From an uncultured Allomuricauda sp. (GTDB taxonomy: Bacteria; Bacteroidota; Bacteroidia; Flavobacteriales; Flavobacteriaceae), in NCBI RefSeq assembly GCF_947499695.1, contig NZ_CANMPQ010000002.1:1-64000 (forward strand): 64,000 nucleotides of DNA, in the 5' to 3' direction. Positions 28,575 to 38,133 of this stretch are shown piece by piece. The notes under the pieces are model-generated. The model did no database searches, was not told the origin of the DNA, and was given only the letters and a program-made list of their open reading frames with translations. Made by a program: the position numbers and the translations under genes. How positions within the stretch are numbered: position 1 is the stretch's first letter; each line of letters opens with the position of its first letter.

Positions 28575-31500
28575 ATGATCAAAAGACTTCATTACTTTTT
28601 AATGATTGTGTCGCTTTTATGTTTTCAAGGCATATCGGCACAAGGAAAAACCGTTTCAGGAACGGTTACTGATACAAGTACCGGAACTCCGCTTCCAGGT
28701 ATTAACGTTGTCGAAAAGGGTACCACAAATGGTACTTCGACCGATTTTGATGGTAACTACACCATCTCTGTATCCAATGATGCCTCAATTTTGGTATTCT
28801 CTGCAATTGGATACTCTGCTAAGGAGATATCCGTTAGCGGTCAATCAACTATCAATACATCTTTAGAGGAAAGCCTTGAAGCTTTAGGTGAGGTAGTTGT
28901 TACTGCATTGGGTATCAAAAAAGAAACTAAAGCACTGGGTTACTCTTTAACAGAGGTTGGTGGAGAAGAAATCTCAACAATCAAAACACCCAACGCCATT
29001 AATGCACTTCAAGGAAAGATTGCTGGTGTGAACATCACGCAAAATTCAACTGGTGCCGCTGGTTCAAGTAGGGTTATCATTAGGGGTAACAGTACATTGA
29101 CCGGTAACAACCAACCATTATATGTTGTTGATGGTATTCCAATCGGAAATGACAATAATGGATCCGCAAGTTTGTGGGGTGGAAATGACGGAGGTGATGG
29201 TATTTCCAGTCTTACAGCAGATGACATAGAATCTGTTTCCGTTTTAAAAGGTGGTTCGGCTACCGCACTTTACGGTTCTCGTGGTGGTAACGGTGTTATC
29301 TTGATCACGACCAAAAGTGGTAGAGGACAAGAAGGTTTTGGAGTAGAATTCAGTACTACCGTTAATTTTGATAAAGTAAATACTAACATCCAAGATTTCC
29401 AGACTTCATATGGTCAGGGTGTTAGAAACGAAAAGCCCGCCAACCAAGCCGCAGCATTGGATGCTGGACTTAGCTCTTGGGGTCCAAGATTGGATGGTTC
29501 TCAAGTTGTTCAGTGGGATGGGGTTGAAAGACCTTATTCTTACGTAGGAAGTAACTTAGACCATTATTACAGAACGGGTACAACTTTTATAAATACGCTA
29601 TCTCTGTCTAACGGTACTGAAAATTCCAATTTTAGATTTTCAATGTCAGATTTTTCAAATGATGACATTGTTCCAAATGCTGGAATGAACAGAAAGTCTT
29701 TTTCCTTAAATGCTGGTGCAGTGTTGAATGAGAAATTGACCGTTCAGATCAATTCAAAGTACATTATTGAAGATGTAATGAATAGACCGCGATTGTCAGA
29801 TGCGCCTGGTAATGCTAACTTCACAGTTGGACTTCTTTCTCCAAACGTGGACGTACGATTTATGGATCCTGGAGTCAATGAGGATGGTACGGAAAGACAA
29901 TATTCCAACAACATCTTCTCACAAAATCCTTATTTCGCCGCCTTCAACTTTAGAAATGAAGATGTAAGAAATAGAATAATCGCTTCCACATCGATTCGTT
30001 ATGACATTCTTGATTGGTTATATCTTACAGGACGTGTTGGTGTTGACCACTATAACAGAAAGCAAACTGGAGTTACTCCTTTTGGAACCGCTTTCCAACC
30101 TTTGGGAAGTATGTCAGAACAAGAAAGAATATATACTCAGGTAGATTCAGACCTTATTTTAGGTGCGGATAAAGATATTAATGAGCAATTTGGTATATCT
30201 GCTTTCGTCGGAGCTAACAATAACAAAATCACGTTCGAAGAGCTTAACTTAGGTGGAGGTAATTTTATCGTACCTGGCCTTGAAGATATTTCGAACCTAC
30301 AAAACCAAAACAGAAGTAGGAATTTTAATGAAAGAGAAATTGGTTCTTTGTATGGGTCCTTAGAAGTTTCATATAATGATTATGCCTATCTAACTTTCAC
30401 AGGAAGAAATGACTGGTTCTCCACTCTTTCATTCCCAGGAAAGACCACACCAAATAACGATTTTTATTCATCTGTAAATGCGAGTTTGATTCTTTCAGAC
30501 ATGTTTGAGTTGCCAACGTTTATTGACTTCTTCAAATTACGTGGTGGTTATGCCAACACAGCAGGTGGTGCAGATCAGGCATACCAATTAGGTCTACTTT
30601 ATGAAATATTTGATCAAGGTCACCTCGGACAGCCATTGGGTAGAATCTCTGGAGGAACCGTTCCGAATGCCAACCTGGTTCCTTGGAACAAGGATGAAAT
30701 CGAAATCGGTTTTGATGCAAGATTTTTTGGAAACAGATTGTCTTTTGACTTTGCATACTATACTAATGAAACTACCAATGATATTGTAAATGTTACAACA
30801 TCCGTTGCTTCTGGTTTCGGTGCTGCAACTGCAAACCTTGGTAAGATTGAAAACAAGGGTGTTGAACTTCTAATTTCTGGAACACCAATTCGATCGGCAG
30901 ACTTCGAGTGGAATACATCAATGAACGTTTCGTTCAACGAAGGTTTGGTAACAGCTACCAATGCTGACAATGCAGATATTAGTCTTGATGAGCCAAGAAC
31001 CAGAAACGTAAGAATCCAGCACATCGTTGGTGAGCGTTACGGAACAATTTTCGGAACCTCCTACGTGAGGGATAACGACGGTAATATCGTTTATGACATC
31101 GATGGCGACGGAGTGCCGATTGCACGTCAAGGAGAAAGAAAAATATTGGGAGAAGGTGTTCCACCATGGACATTTGGTTTCACCAATACTTTCCGTTACA
31201 AGAACCTTAGCGTTAACTTTTTGATTGATGGTAAATTTGGAGGTCAATTGTTCTCAGGTACCAATTCAATTGCTTACGGTACTGGATTGCACAAAAATAC
31301 AATCGAAGGTAGAGAAGGTGGTTTAGCAGTAACCGGCGTTGATGGGTCAACCTTTAATGCAGATACTGGGGCTGGAACATCTTTCACAACTACTGTAGCT
31401 CCGGAAAACCTTCAAACCTATTGGGGAAGAGTTAATGATATTGCTGAAGAGTTTGTTGAAGACTCAGATTATATCACATTCAGACAATTGAGCATTGGCT

Positions 31501-31706
31501 ATACTTTGCCATCCAAAATTTTGGAAAAAACTTTCCTAAATAGTGTTTCCGTAAATTTACTAGGACAAAACCTGTTCTTTATAAAAAGAAGCATTGACAA
31601 TGTTGACCCTGAGAGTGCATACAATGCAGGTAACTCACAAGGTCTGGAATATTTCGGTGTTCCTTCTACAAGAAGTTATGGTTTAAGTCTTAATGCTAAG
31701 TTTTAA
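28575..31706 (+). CDS. SusC/RagA-family TonB-linked outer-membrane transporter
   Basis: 1043 residues. Signal peptide (LLCFQGISAQ), carboxypeptidase-D-like domain at about 25-105 (TVSGTVTDTSTGTPLPGINV, TDFDGNYTISV), a plug domain from about 110 (EVVVTALGIKKETKALGYS, ALQGKIAGVNITQ, QPLYVVDGIPIG, GSATALYGSRGGNGVILITT) and a beta-barrel ending in an aromatic (SYGLSLNAKF). SusC proteins import oligosaccharides with a SusD lid using TonB energy. A 232-bp gap separates it from the GH92 genes, so it may have its own promoter. Its SusD partner starts 12 bp downstream. The substrate is inferred to be an alpha-mannoside or high-mannose glycan. Confidence 0.96.
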   Translation: MIKRLHYFLMIVSLLCFQGISAQGKTVSGTVTDTSTGTPLPGINVVEKGTTNGTSTDFDGNYTISVSNDASILVFSAIGYSAKEISVSGQSTINTSLEESLEALGEVVVTALGIKKETKALGYSLTEVGGEEISTIKTPNAINALQGKIAGVNITQNSTGAAGSSRVIIRGNSTLTGNNQPLYVVDGIPIGNDNNGSASLWGGNDGGDGISSLTADDIESVSVLKGGSATALYGSRGGNGVILITTKSGRGQEGFGVEFSTTVNFDKVNTNIQDFQTSYGQGVRNEKPANQAAALDAGLSSWGPRLDGSQVVQWDGVERPYSYVGSNLDHYYRTGTTFINTLSLSNGTENSNFRFSMSDFSNDDIVPNAGMNRKSFSLNAGAVLNEKLTVQINSKYIIEDVMNRPRLSDAPGNANFTVGLLSPNVDVRFMDPGVNEDGTERQYSNNIFSQNPYFAAFNFRNEDVRNRIIASTSIRYDILDWLYLTGRVGVDHYNRKQTGVTPFGTAFQPLGSMSEQERIYTQVDSDLILGADKDINEQFGISAFVGANNNKITFEELNLGGGNFIVPGLEDISNLQNQNRSRNFNEREIGSLYGSLEVSYNDYAYLTFTGRNDWFSTLSFPGKTTPNNDFYSSVNASLILSDMFELPTFIDFFKLRGGYANTAGGADQAYQLGLLYEIFDQGHLGQPLGRISGGTVPNANLVPWNKDEIEIGFDARFFGNRLSFDFAYYTNETTNDIVNVTTSVASGFGAATANLGKIENKGVELLISGTPIRSADFEWNTSMNVSFNEGLVTATNADNADISLDEPRTRNVRIQHIVGERYGTIFGTSYVRDNDGNIVYDIDGDGVPIARQGERKILGEGVPPWTFGFTNTFRYKNLSVNFLIDGKFGGQLFSGTNSIAYGTGLHKNTIEGREGGLAVTGVDGSTFNADTGAGTSFTTTVAPENLQTYWGRVNDIAEEFVEDSDYITFRQLSIGYTLPSKILEKTFLNSVSVNLLGQNLFFIKRSIDNVDPESAYNAGNSQGLEYFGVPSTRSYGLSLNAKF

Positions 31707-31718
31707 AAAAAAAGAATT

Positions 31719-33209
31719 ATGAAAAGATTTGTTTATTTTTTGTCGTTTGTACTTCTGTTAGGAGCGTGCGACGAAGGTTTTGAAGATTTGAACGTTAACC
31801 CCGCTAGACCTACCCAGGTAAGTGTGGCTAATAAATTGACCGCAGCACAGCTATTTGCCTCTAGTGAACGTTATGACAACTGGAGAGCCAATCTCATCTA
31901 TCAATCTACGATGATGCAGCATTTTGCAAACACCGCTGGATTTTGGGATGGTGATAAATATACATGGAACAGGGGTTATGCCTCTTCGTTAATGGATAGA
32001 TACTATGGTAATGCTGTAAAATCTTTAGAGGACATGCTGGTGCAAATGGACAACGAAGGTTCTCCCGATGAGATGAAAGCCATTACACGTATCATGAGAG
32101 TCTTTGTTTTCTCAAGATTAACTGATTTGTACGGTGATATTCCTTATAGTGAAGCAGGTAAGGCGGTATTAGAAGGTATTTTAACCCCTAAGTATGACCC
32201 TCAAAGTGAGATTTATGCTGATATGCTAAATGAGCTTAGCGAAGCCGCTGCAGCTTTAGGAACTGGCACGTCAGGTTTTGGTGACGCAGATATCATTTAC
32301 AGTGGCGACCAAGCCAAATGGCAACGTCTTGCATACTCCTTAATGTTACGTCTTGGTTTCCGTCTTATAAAAGTAGACCCAGCTGGGTCGCAACAATGGG
32401 TAACCCAGGCAATCAATGGAGGCGTAATGCAATCCAATGATGACATTTTCTTTGTTCCACATACCGAGGGACCAGCAGGTGTAAACCAAAATGGAAATGG
32501 TGAAGTTTTCTTGGCCGATGGAAGTCCAAGGATGAGCGCAACCTTTGTTGATTGGATGCAAGCTCGCAATGATCCAAGATTACCTGTTTTGGCATCAAGA
32601 AGAAGTGATGGTAGTACAGACCCTGCAGATTTAAAAGGTCTTCCAAATGGACTGGACAGTAATACGCTGGAAGCTGCAACAGGAGAAGTTGACACTGCTC
32701 CGTTCGCTGAACCAAACAGAAGTGTTATCACAGGTCTAGATGCTCCTATGTTCTTCCAGACGTATGCAGAGGTAGAATTTATGCTAGCTGAAGCAAATGT
32801 ACGTTGGGGCTTAGCCGGTGACGCTGAGACACATTACAACAATGGTGTAAGAGCCGCTATGGAAATGTTAGCAATGTACGGAACTGGAGGTGAAATAGCC
32901 TCAACAGATATTGATGACTATTTAGTTGCCAATCCTTACGATGCAGGTAATGCATTGGAGCAAATAAATACGCAGTATTGGGCTGTTACTTTCTTGAACG
33001 AATATGAAAGTTTCTCCAACTGGAGAAGAACAGGTTTCCCAGTATTAATACCGGTTAACTTCCCTGGTAATGTTACCAACGGTACCATTCCAAGAAGAAT
33101 GTCCTATTCAGAAAGCGAGCAAGTCAACAACCCTGCAAATTATGCAGAGGCCATTGCTAGGCAAGGTGCAGATGAGTTGACCACTCGAGTATGGTGGGAT
33201 GTAAATTAA
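31719..33209 (+). CDS. SusD/RagB-family outer-membrane lipoprotein (SusD_2-like)
   Basis: 496 residues, lipobox LLGAC near residue 18 followed by an acidic DEGFEDLNVNPARP typical of surface-exposed SusD-like lipoproteins. Helical TPR-like features are visible (YQSTMMQHFANTAGFWDGD, RIMRVFVFSRLTDLYGDIPYSEAG split as RVFVFSRLTDLYGDIPYSEA, AEVEFMLAEANVRWG). The WDGDKYTWN and DLYGDIPYSEA segments favour the SusD_2 (PF12771) branch. It forms the lid of the SusC importer and binds the glycan. It is followed by a strong terminator, which closes the susCD unit. Confidence 0.95.
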   Translation: MKRFVYFLSFVLLLGACDEGFEDLNVNPARPTQVSVANKLTAAQLFASSERYDNWRANLIYQSTMMQHFANTAGFWDGDKYTWNRGYASSLMDRYYGNAVKSLEDMLVQMDNEGSPDEMKAITRIMRVFVFSRLTDLYGDIPYSEAGKAVLEGILTPKYDPQSEIYADMLNELSEAAAALGTGTSGFGDADIIYSGDQAKWQRLAYSLMLRLGFRLIKVDPAGSQQWVTQAINGGVMQSNDDIFFVPHTEGPAGVNQNGNGEVFLADGSPRMSATFVDWMQARNDPRLPVLASRRSDGSTDPADLKGLPNGLDSNTLEAATGEVDTAPFAEPNRSVITGLDAPMFFQTYAEVEFMLAEANVRWGLAGDAETHYNNGVRAAMEMLAMYGTGGEIASTDIDDYLVANPYDAGNALEQINTQYWAVTFLNEYESFSNWRRTGFPVLIPVNFPGNVTNGTIPRRMSYSESEQVNNPANYAEAIARQGADELTTRVWWDVN

Positions 33210-33275
33210 AATATTCAGTTATTAACGATAATTCATTTGAGTTTTTTTAATTTTAAGTAGAGTTAGTAGTTCAAG

Positions 33276-33304
33276 TAAAGGAGAGGAAACTCTCCTTTAT
33301 TTTT
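33276..33304 (+). terminator. Rho-independent terminator after the susCD pair
   Basis: A perfect 10-bp stem (TAAAGGAGAG with its complement) closes on a GAAA tetraloop and is followed by five T residues. It lies 67 bp after the SusD stop and before the FG-GAP gene, so that gene is probably transcribed partly by read-through or from its own promoter. Confidence 0.92.
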
Positions 33305-33330
33305 GCTGCTACTGTCTTAAACCTATTTAG

Positions 33331-36300
33331 ATGATGATAAAAAGGCTGTATACTAAGTTCTTTTTGGTTCTCCTCTCAGTCGCACCTTTATGGCTTGCCT
33401 GTTCTCAAGAAGAAGATAAACAACCACGTTTTACTTTGTTATCATCGAATTACACCAACATTACCTTCTCCAACGACCTAATAGACAAGAAAGAACACAA
33501 CATTCTCAGATACGCCAATTTTTATGGAGGTGCCGGTGTAGGTATAGGTGATTTTAACAATGATGGTCTTCAGGATATATATTTTGCCGGAAATCAAGTT
33601 GATGATAAGCTATACTTGAACATGGGCAACCTTCAATTTAACGACATTACCGAAGAGGCAGGTATTTTAAATGATGGTGGATGGTCCACCGGAGTAACCA
33701 TTGCAGACATCAACAACGATGGCCTTGACGACATCTACATTAGTAGGGAATTGTATGATGACAAGCCAGAATGGCGCACCAATCTGCTTTACATAAACAA
33801 AGGAAATAACACTTTCGAAGAATCTGCAAAGGCCTACGGCGTTGACAATAGCGACCGCACCCGCCATGCTACCTTTCTAGATTACAACAAAGACGGGTTT
33901 TTAGACCTTCTTTTACTTACCCAACCTCCAAATCCAGGCAGTCTATCGGACTTCAAAGGTGCCGATTTATCAAAACCAGAATATGCGCTAAAGTTTTATC
34001 AAGGAAATGGCAATGGATTTAAAGATGTTACCAAAGAAGCCGGTCTGGACCTTGTAGGTTTCCCCAATGGTGTTTCTGCCAGTGATTTGAATGATGATGG
34101 TTGGACCGACCTTTATGTTGCCAATGACTTCTATGCTCCCGATTTTCTCTTTATCAACAACCAAGACGGGACATTTACCAATAAGGTAGACAGCGCTCTA
34201 AATCACATCTCATACTATAGTATGGGGGTGGATGTTGCAGACATAAATAATGACGGACTACTGGACATTTCTGTTTTGGATATGGTTGCTGAAGACAATT
34301 TCCGGCTTAAATCGAATATGAGTGGGATGGACCGAAATTCCTTTTGGGAAGTTTTAGACAATGGAGGTCATTACCAATATATGTACAACGCACTACAACT
34401 GAACAATGGAAATGCAACTTTTAGCGATGTTGCTCAACTAACCGGTACCGCAGCAACAGACTGGAGTTGGTCCAATTTAATAGCTGATTTTGACAATGAT
34501 GGGCATAAAGACATATACATTACCAATGGTTTGTTGAGGGATATCAGGAATACCGACGCAGACAAGAAAGTAGCCGAAATAATCAACAAAAGTCGACTCG
34601 ATTGGATTAAAAAGCATCCTGATGGTGGTAACATAAAATCCGTTTTCGACATTATAGATCTTAAAAAGACCCTGGCCCCGCTCCCATCACAACCCCTTAA
34701 AAATTATGCTTTCAGAAATAACAAAAATCTTGATTTTGAAAAAGTCATGGATACCTGGGGAATGAGCGAAGAATCTTTTTCCAATGGGGCAGCATACGCA
34801 GACCTGGATAATGACGGTGACTTAGATATCGTGGTTAACAATATCAATGCAGAAGCATTCGTCTACCGCAACAATTCGGACAAAAAAAGTAATTCCAATT
34901 ATTTGAGGGTACAGCTTAACGATGAAAAAAACAATTCCGTTTTTGGAGCTAGAATAACGCTGTATACCGATAATGAAAAACAAACTATTGAAACCTCCAA
35001 TGTCCGCGGTATTTATTCTACAAGTGAACCCATGGCCCATTTTGGATTGGGCAATGACACAAATGTTGATAGTGTAAAAGTTATGTGGCCTAACGGCAAG
35101 GTCAGCATTAAGAAGAATATAGAAGCAAATAAAACCATAAGTTTTGCATCAGGTGATGCTAGTCCAAGCGGAAAAAAAGGACAAACTACCAAAAAGCTGT
35201 TCACCAACATCCAATCAGCATTTCAACTTGCGCACCAGCATGTGGAAAATACATTTGATGATTACGAAAAACAGGTTTTACTACCCCATAAAATGTCGCA
35301 GTTTGGACCATCGATGGCTGTTGCAGATGTCAATGGAGATGGTTTAGAAGATGTTTACGTAGGAGGTGCTACGGGAAATAGTGCAAGCTTGTACCAACAA
35401 ACCGAAACAGGAGAGTTCGTGCAAACAAACAAAGACCTATGGGAGCGTGAAGCACCATATGAAGATGTTGATGCAATTTTTATAGATATCAATTTAGATG
35501 GTTTTCAGGATTTATTTGTGTTAAGTGGAGGGAATGAATTTCCAGCAAACGATTTTCATTACGCTGATCGGATATACTTTAATGATGGACAGGGCAACTT
35601 TACCAAAGGTGCGTTACTCAATGCATATAGAACAAGTGGGTCACGTGTAGTCGCAGAAGATTATGACAATGATGGGGATATTGATCTATTTGTTGGAGGA
35701 AGGCATCTTCCGCACCAATACCCAAAACCTGCCACAAGTTATCTGCTTCAAAACAACAACGGTCAACTGGTCAATGTGACTGAAGATGTTGCACCGGAGT
35801 TGTTAAACATAGGAATGGTTACGGACGCAGAATGGTCCGATTACGATAAGGATGGAGATTCCGATTTGATTCTTGTTGGTGAATGGATGTCCATTACGCT
35901 CTTTGAAAATAACAACGGAACATTGAGCAAAAAGGAAATTCCAAGTCTTTTAAACACTTCGGGCTGGTGGTTTAGTATTACCAAAGGTGATTTTGACAAT
36001 GACGGTGATGAAGATTTTATTGCCGGAAATCTTGGGTTAAACTATAAGTACAAAACCTCCGAAGAGGAACCATTTGATGTCTATTATAATGATTTTGACG
36101 GCAATGGATCTAATGACATCGTTCTTGGATATTATAACGATAACAAGCATTTTCCATTACGTGGTTTCTCCTGTTCATCAGAACAAGTTCCAGGTTTGAA
36201 AGAAAAAATCAAAAAGTACGATGTTTTTGCCTCATTAGAATTAGAAGCCGTTTATGACACCAAAAGTTTGGAGAACTCACTGCACTATAAGGCCAATACA

Positions 36301-36675
36301 TTTGCCTCTTCATATATTGAAAATCTAGGTGACGGTAGCTTCAAAATTTCCGAATTACCACGTCATGCACAATTATCCAATATCAATGACATGCTGGTGG
36401 CGGATTACAATGGGGATGGTCGGTTGGATGTTCTTAGTGTGGGCAACCTTTTTGTTTCTGAGGTAGAAACTCCAAGAAATGACGCAGGAACGGGACTCTT
36501 ACTTCTAGGAAATGGCCAAGGGTCTTTCACTGCAAACACAAGCCTTCAAAATGGCTTTTTCGTAAATGGAGATGCCAAAAAACTGGTGCCGTTTACACAA
36601 AAGGGGAACAAGATGATATTGGTTGCCCAGAACAATGATATGCTCAAAGCATTCACGATAAACCAAAATCCATAA
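33331..36675 (+). CDS. Large FG-GAP/VCBS-repeat lipoprotein with ASPIC/UnbV domain
   Basis: 1114 residues, lipobox LWLAC near residue 24. I count 14 calcium-type loops of the pattern Dx[ND]xDG or close variants, from DFNNDGLQD near residue 70 to DYNGDGRLD near 1030, spread over FG-GAP/VCBS blades that should form integrin-like beta-propellers. An ASPIC/UnbV domain is inserted at about 524-605 (NYLRVQLNDEKNNSVFGARI, MWPNGKVSIKKNIEANKTI). Such proteins are frequent beside SusCD systems of marine Flavobacteriia but have no proven role. Surface display and glycan or protein binding are inferred. It lies between susCD and the sugar porter, whose start is 14 bp downstream. Confidence 0.9.
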   Translation: MMIKRLYTKFFLVLLSVAPLWLACSQEEDKQPRFTLLSSNYTNITFSNDLIDKKEHNILRYANFYGGAGVGIGDFNNDGLQDIYFAGNQVDDKLYLNMGNLQFNDITEEAGILNDGGWSTGVTIADINNDGLDDIYISRELYDDKPEWRTNLLYINKGNNTFEESAKAYGVDNSDRTRHATFLDYNKDGFLDLLLLTQPPNPGSLSDFKGADLSKPEYALKFYQGNGNGFKDVTKEAGLDLVGFPNGVSASDLNDDGWTDLYVANDFYAPDFLFINNQDGTFTNKVDSALNHISYYSMGVDVADINNDGLLDISVLDMVAEDNFRLKSNMSGMDRNSFWEVLDNGGHYQYMYNALQLNNGNATFSDVAQLTGTAATDWSWSNLIADFDNDGHKDIYITNGLLRDIRNTDADKKVAEIINKSRLDWIKKHPDGGNIKSVFDIIDLKKTLAPLPSQPLKNYAFRNNKNLDFEKVMDTWGMSEESFSNGAAYADLDNDGDLDIVVNNINAEAFVYRNNSDKKSNSNYLRVQLNDEKNNSVFGARITLYTDNEKQTIETSNVRGIYSTSEPMAHFGLGNDTNVDSVKVMWPNGKVSIKKNIEANKTISFASGDASPSGKKGQTTKKLFTNIQSAFQLAHQHVENTFDDYEKQVLLPHKMSQFGPSMAVADVNGDGLEDVYVGGATGNSASLYQQTETGEFVQTNKDLWEREAPYEDVDAIFIDINLDGFQDLFVLSGGNEFPANDFHYADRIYFNDGQGNFTKGALLNAYRTSGSRVVAEDYDNDGDIDLFVGGRHLPHQYPKPATSYLLQNNNGQLVNVTEDVAPELLNIGMVTDAEWSDYDKDGDSDLILVGEWMSITLFENNNGTLSKKEIPSLLNTSGWWFSITKGDFDNDGDEDFIAGNLGLNYKYKTSEEEPFDVYYNDFDGNGSNDIVLGYYNDNKHFPLRGFSCSSEQVPGLKEKIKKYDVFASLELEAVYDTKSLENSLHYKANTFASSYIENLGDGSFKISELPRHAQLSNINDMLVADYNGDGRLDVLSVGNLFVSEVETPRNDAGTGLLLLGNGQGSFTANTSLQNGFFVNGDAKKLVPFTQKGNKMILVAQNNDMLKAFTINQNP

Positions 36676-36689
36676 AATAATACCAACCC

Positions 36690-38129
36690 ATGCCAACTAT
36701 TCCAAGTAGTGACCCAGTACAGACTGGGACAGCAACCAACTATCGTAAACCTTTCCTTACCATAACGTTTTTGTTCTTTATGTGGGGGTTTATCACAGTC
36801 ATGAACGACGTGTTGATTCCGCACTTAAAAGAAGTTTTTGAGTTAAGTTATTTTCAGGCAGCCTTGATTCAATTTGCCTTTTTCGGAGCATTTTTCATCA
36901 TTTCCCTGCTATATTTTATCGTTTCCGTAAGTAAGGGAGATCCCATATCAAAAATTGGCTATAAAAATGGGATAATCATCGGGTTACTCTTATGTGGTTT
37001 GGGGTGTTGTCTCTTTTATCCAGCCACAATTTTCCAGCGATATGGTATTTTCTTGAGCGCACTTTTTGTTTTGGCTTCCGGTGTTACCATATTACAGATT
37101 GCTGCCAATCCGTATGCGGCCATTCTAGGTAAGCCTGAAACAGCTTCAAGTCGATTGAATCTCGCCCAAGGATTCAACTCCTTTGGAGCTACACTCGCTC
37201 CACTAATCGGAGCTTTGTTACTCTATAAAGTCTTTTCCAACGGCGAAATCACGGTCGAATCTCTTAAAATTCCTTATTTAATCTATGGTGGATTATTCTT
37301 TGTTTTGGTCCTCATTATAAAAACCATAAAACTTCCTTCTTTTAAAAACACCGAATCCCTTGAAAAAGGGCTGCATGTTTTAAAATTTAGACATGTGGTG
37401 CTGGGAATGATTGCCATTTTTGTTTATGTAGGTGGTGAGGTCACCATTGGAAGTTTTTTAATCAATTTTTTTAAGTTGGATAACATTGCAGGCATGAGCG
37501 AATCCCAAGGAGGCGTTTTCCTTTCCTATTATTGGGGAGGCGCAATGATTGGTCGATTTTTAGGGTCTATTGCCATGGGTAGTATGACAGACCGAATACA
37601 AAAGTATACGCTAATGGCCGGACTCTCCATTTTATCCTTTTTGGTCATCTATGTCATCACAGGAGTACAAAATAATGATGGTGTCTTTTCACTGGAATTG
37701 ATTCCATTCGCGCAAATCCAATTTTTCTTGTTCTTTTTGGTCATCAATTATCTTGCATTTATGGTCGGCGGTTCGCGTCCTTCTCGAATACTTACTCTCT
37801 TCGCAAGTATTGTGATTATTTTACTTGCAATAATGATAATGGCCGATGGAACCGTTGCTTTTTGGAGTGCTATAGCAATTGGAGCATTCAATTCAATTCT
37901 ATGGTCCAATATTTTCACCTTGGCCATAAAGGATTTAGGAAAATATACCAGCCAAGCATCCTCTTTGTTGGTAATGATGATCGTGGGTGGAGCAATTGTT
38001 CCCATTATCCAGGGTGCAGTAGCTGACGAAATTGGCATACAACTTTCATTTATCGTACCCATAATCTGTTATGCCTATCTGATTTTTTATGGTCTCAGCG
38101 GATATCAGGTAAAACCTATAAAAGAATAA
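36690..38129 (+). CDS. Sugar MFS transporter of the FucP/GluP type
   Basis: 479 residues and about 12 membrane helices. The first helix carries FFMWGFITVMNDVLIPHLK, the signature of fucose/glucose/galactose:proton symporters of the FHS family, and FVLASGVTILQIAANPYAAIL follows in helix 4. It lies directly before a ROK sugar kinase (4-bp gap), suggesting uptake of free mannose or another hexose released by the GH92 enzymes and its phosphorylation. The locus thus has two different secondary sugar importers, this one and the SSS protein. Confidence 0.93.
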   Translation: MPTIPSSDPVQTGTATNYRKPFLTITFLFFMWGFITVMNDVLIPHLKEVFELSYFQAALIQFAFFGAFFIISLLYFIVSVSKGDPISKIGYKNGIIIGLLLCGLGCCLFYPATIFQRYGIFLSALFVLASGVTILQIAANPYAAILGKPETASSRLNLAQGFNSFGATLAPLIGALLLYKVFSNGEITVESLKIPYLIYGGLFFVLVLIIKTIKLPSFKNTESLEKGLHVLKFRHVVLGMIAIFVYVGGEVTIGSFLINFFKLDNIAGMSESQGGVFLSYYWGGAMIGRFLGSIAMGSMTDRIQKYTLMAGLSILSFLVIYVITGVQNNDGVFSLELIPFAQIQFFLFFLVINYLAFMVGGSRPSRILTLFASIVIILLAIMIMADGTVAFWSAIAIGAFNSILWSNIFTLAIKDLGKYTSQASSLLVMMIVGGAIVPIIQGAVADEIGIQLSFIVPIICYAYLIFYGLSGYQVKPIKE

Positions 38130-38133
38130 GGCT

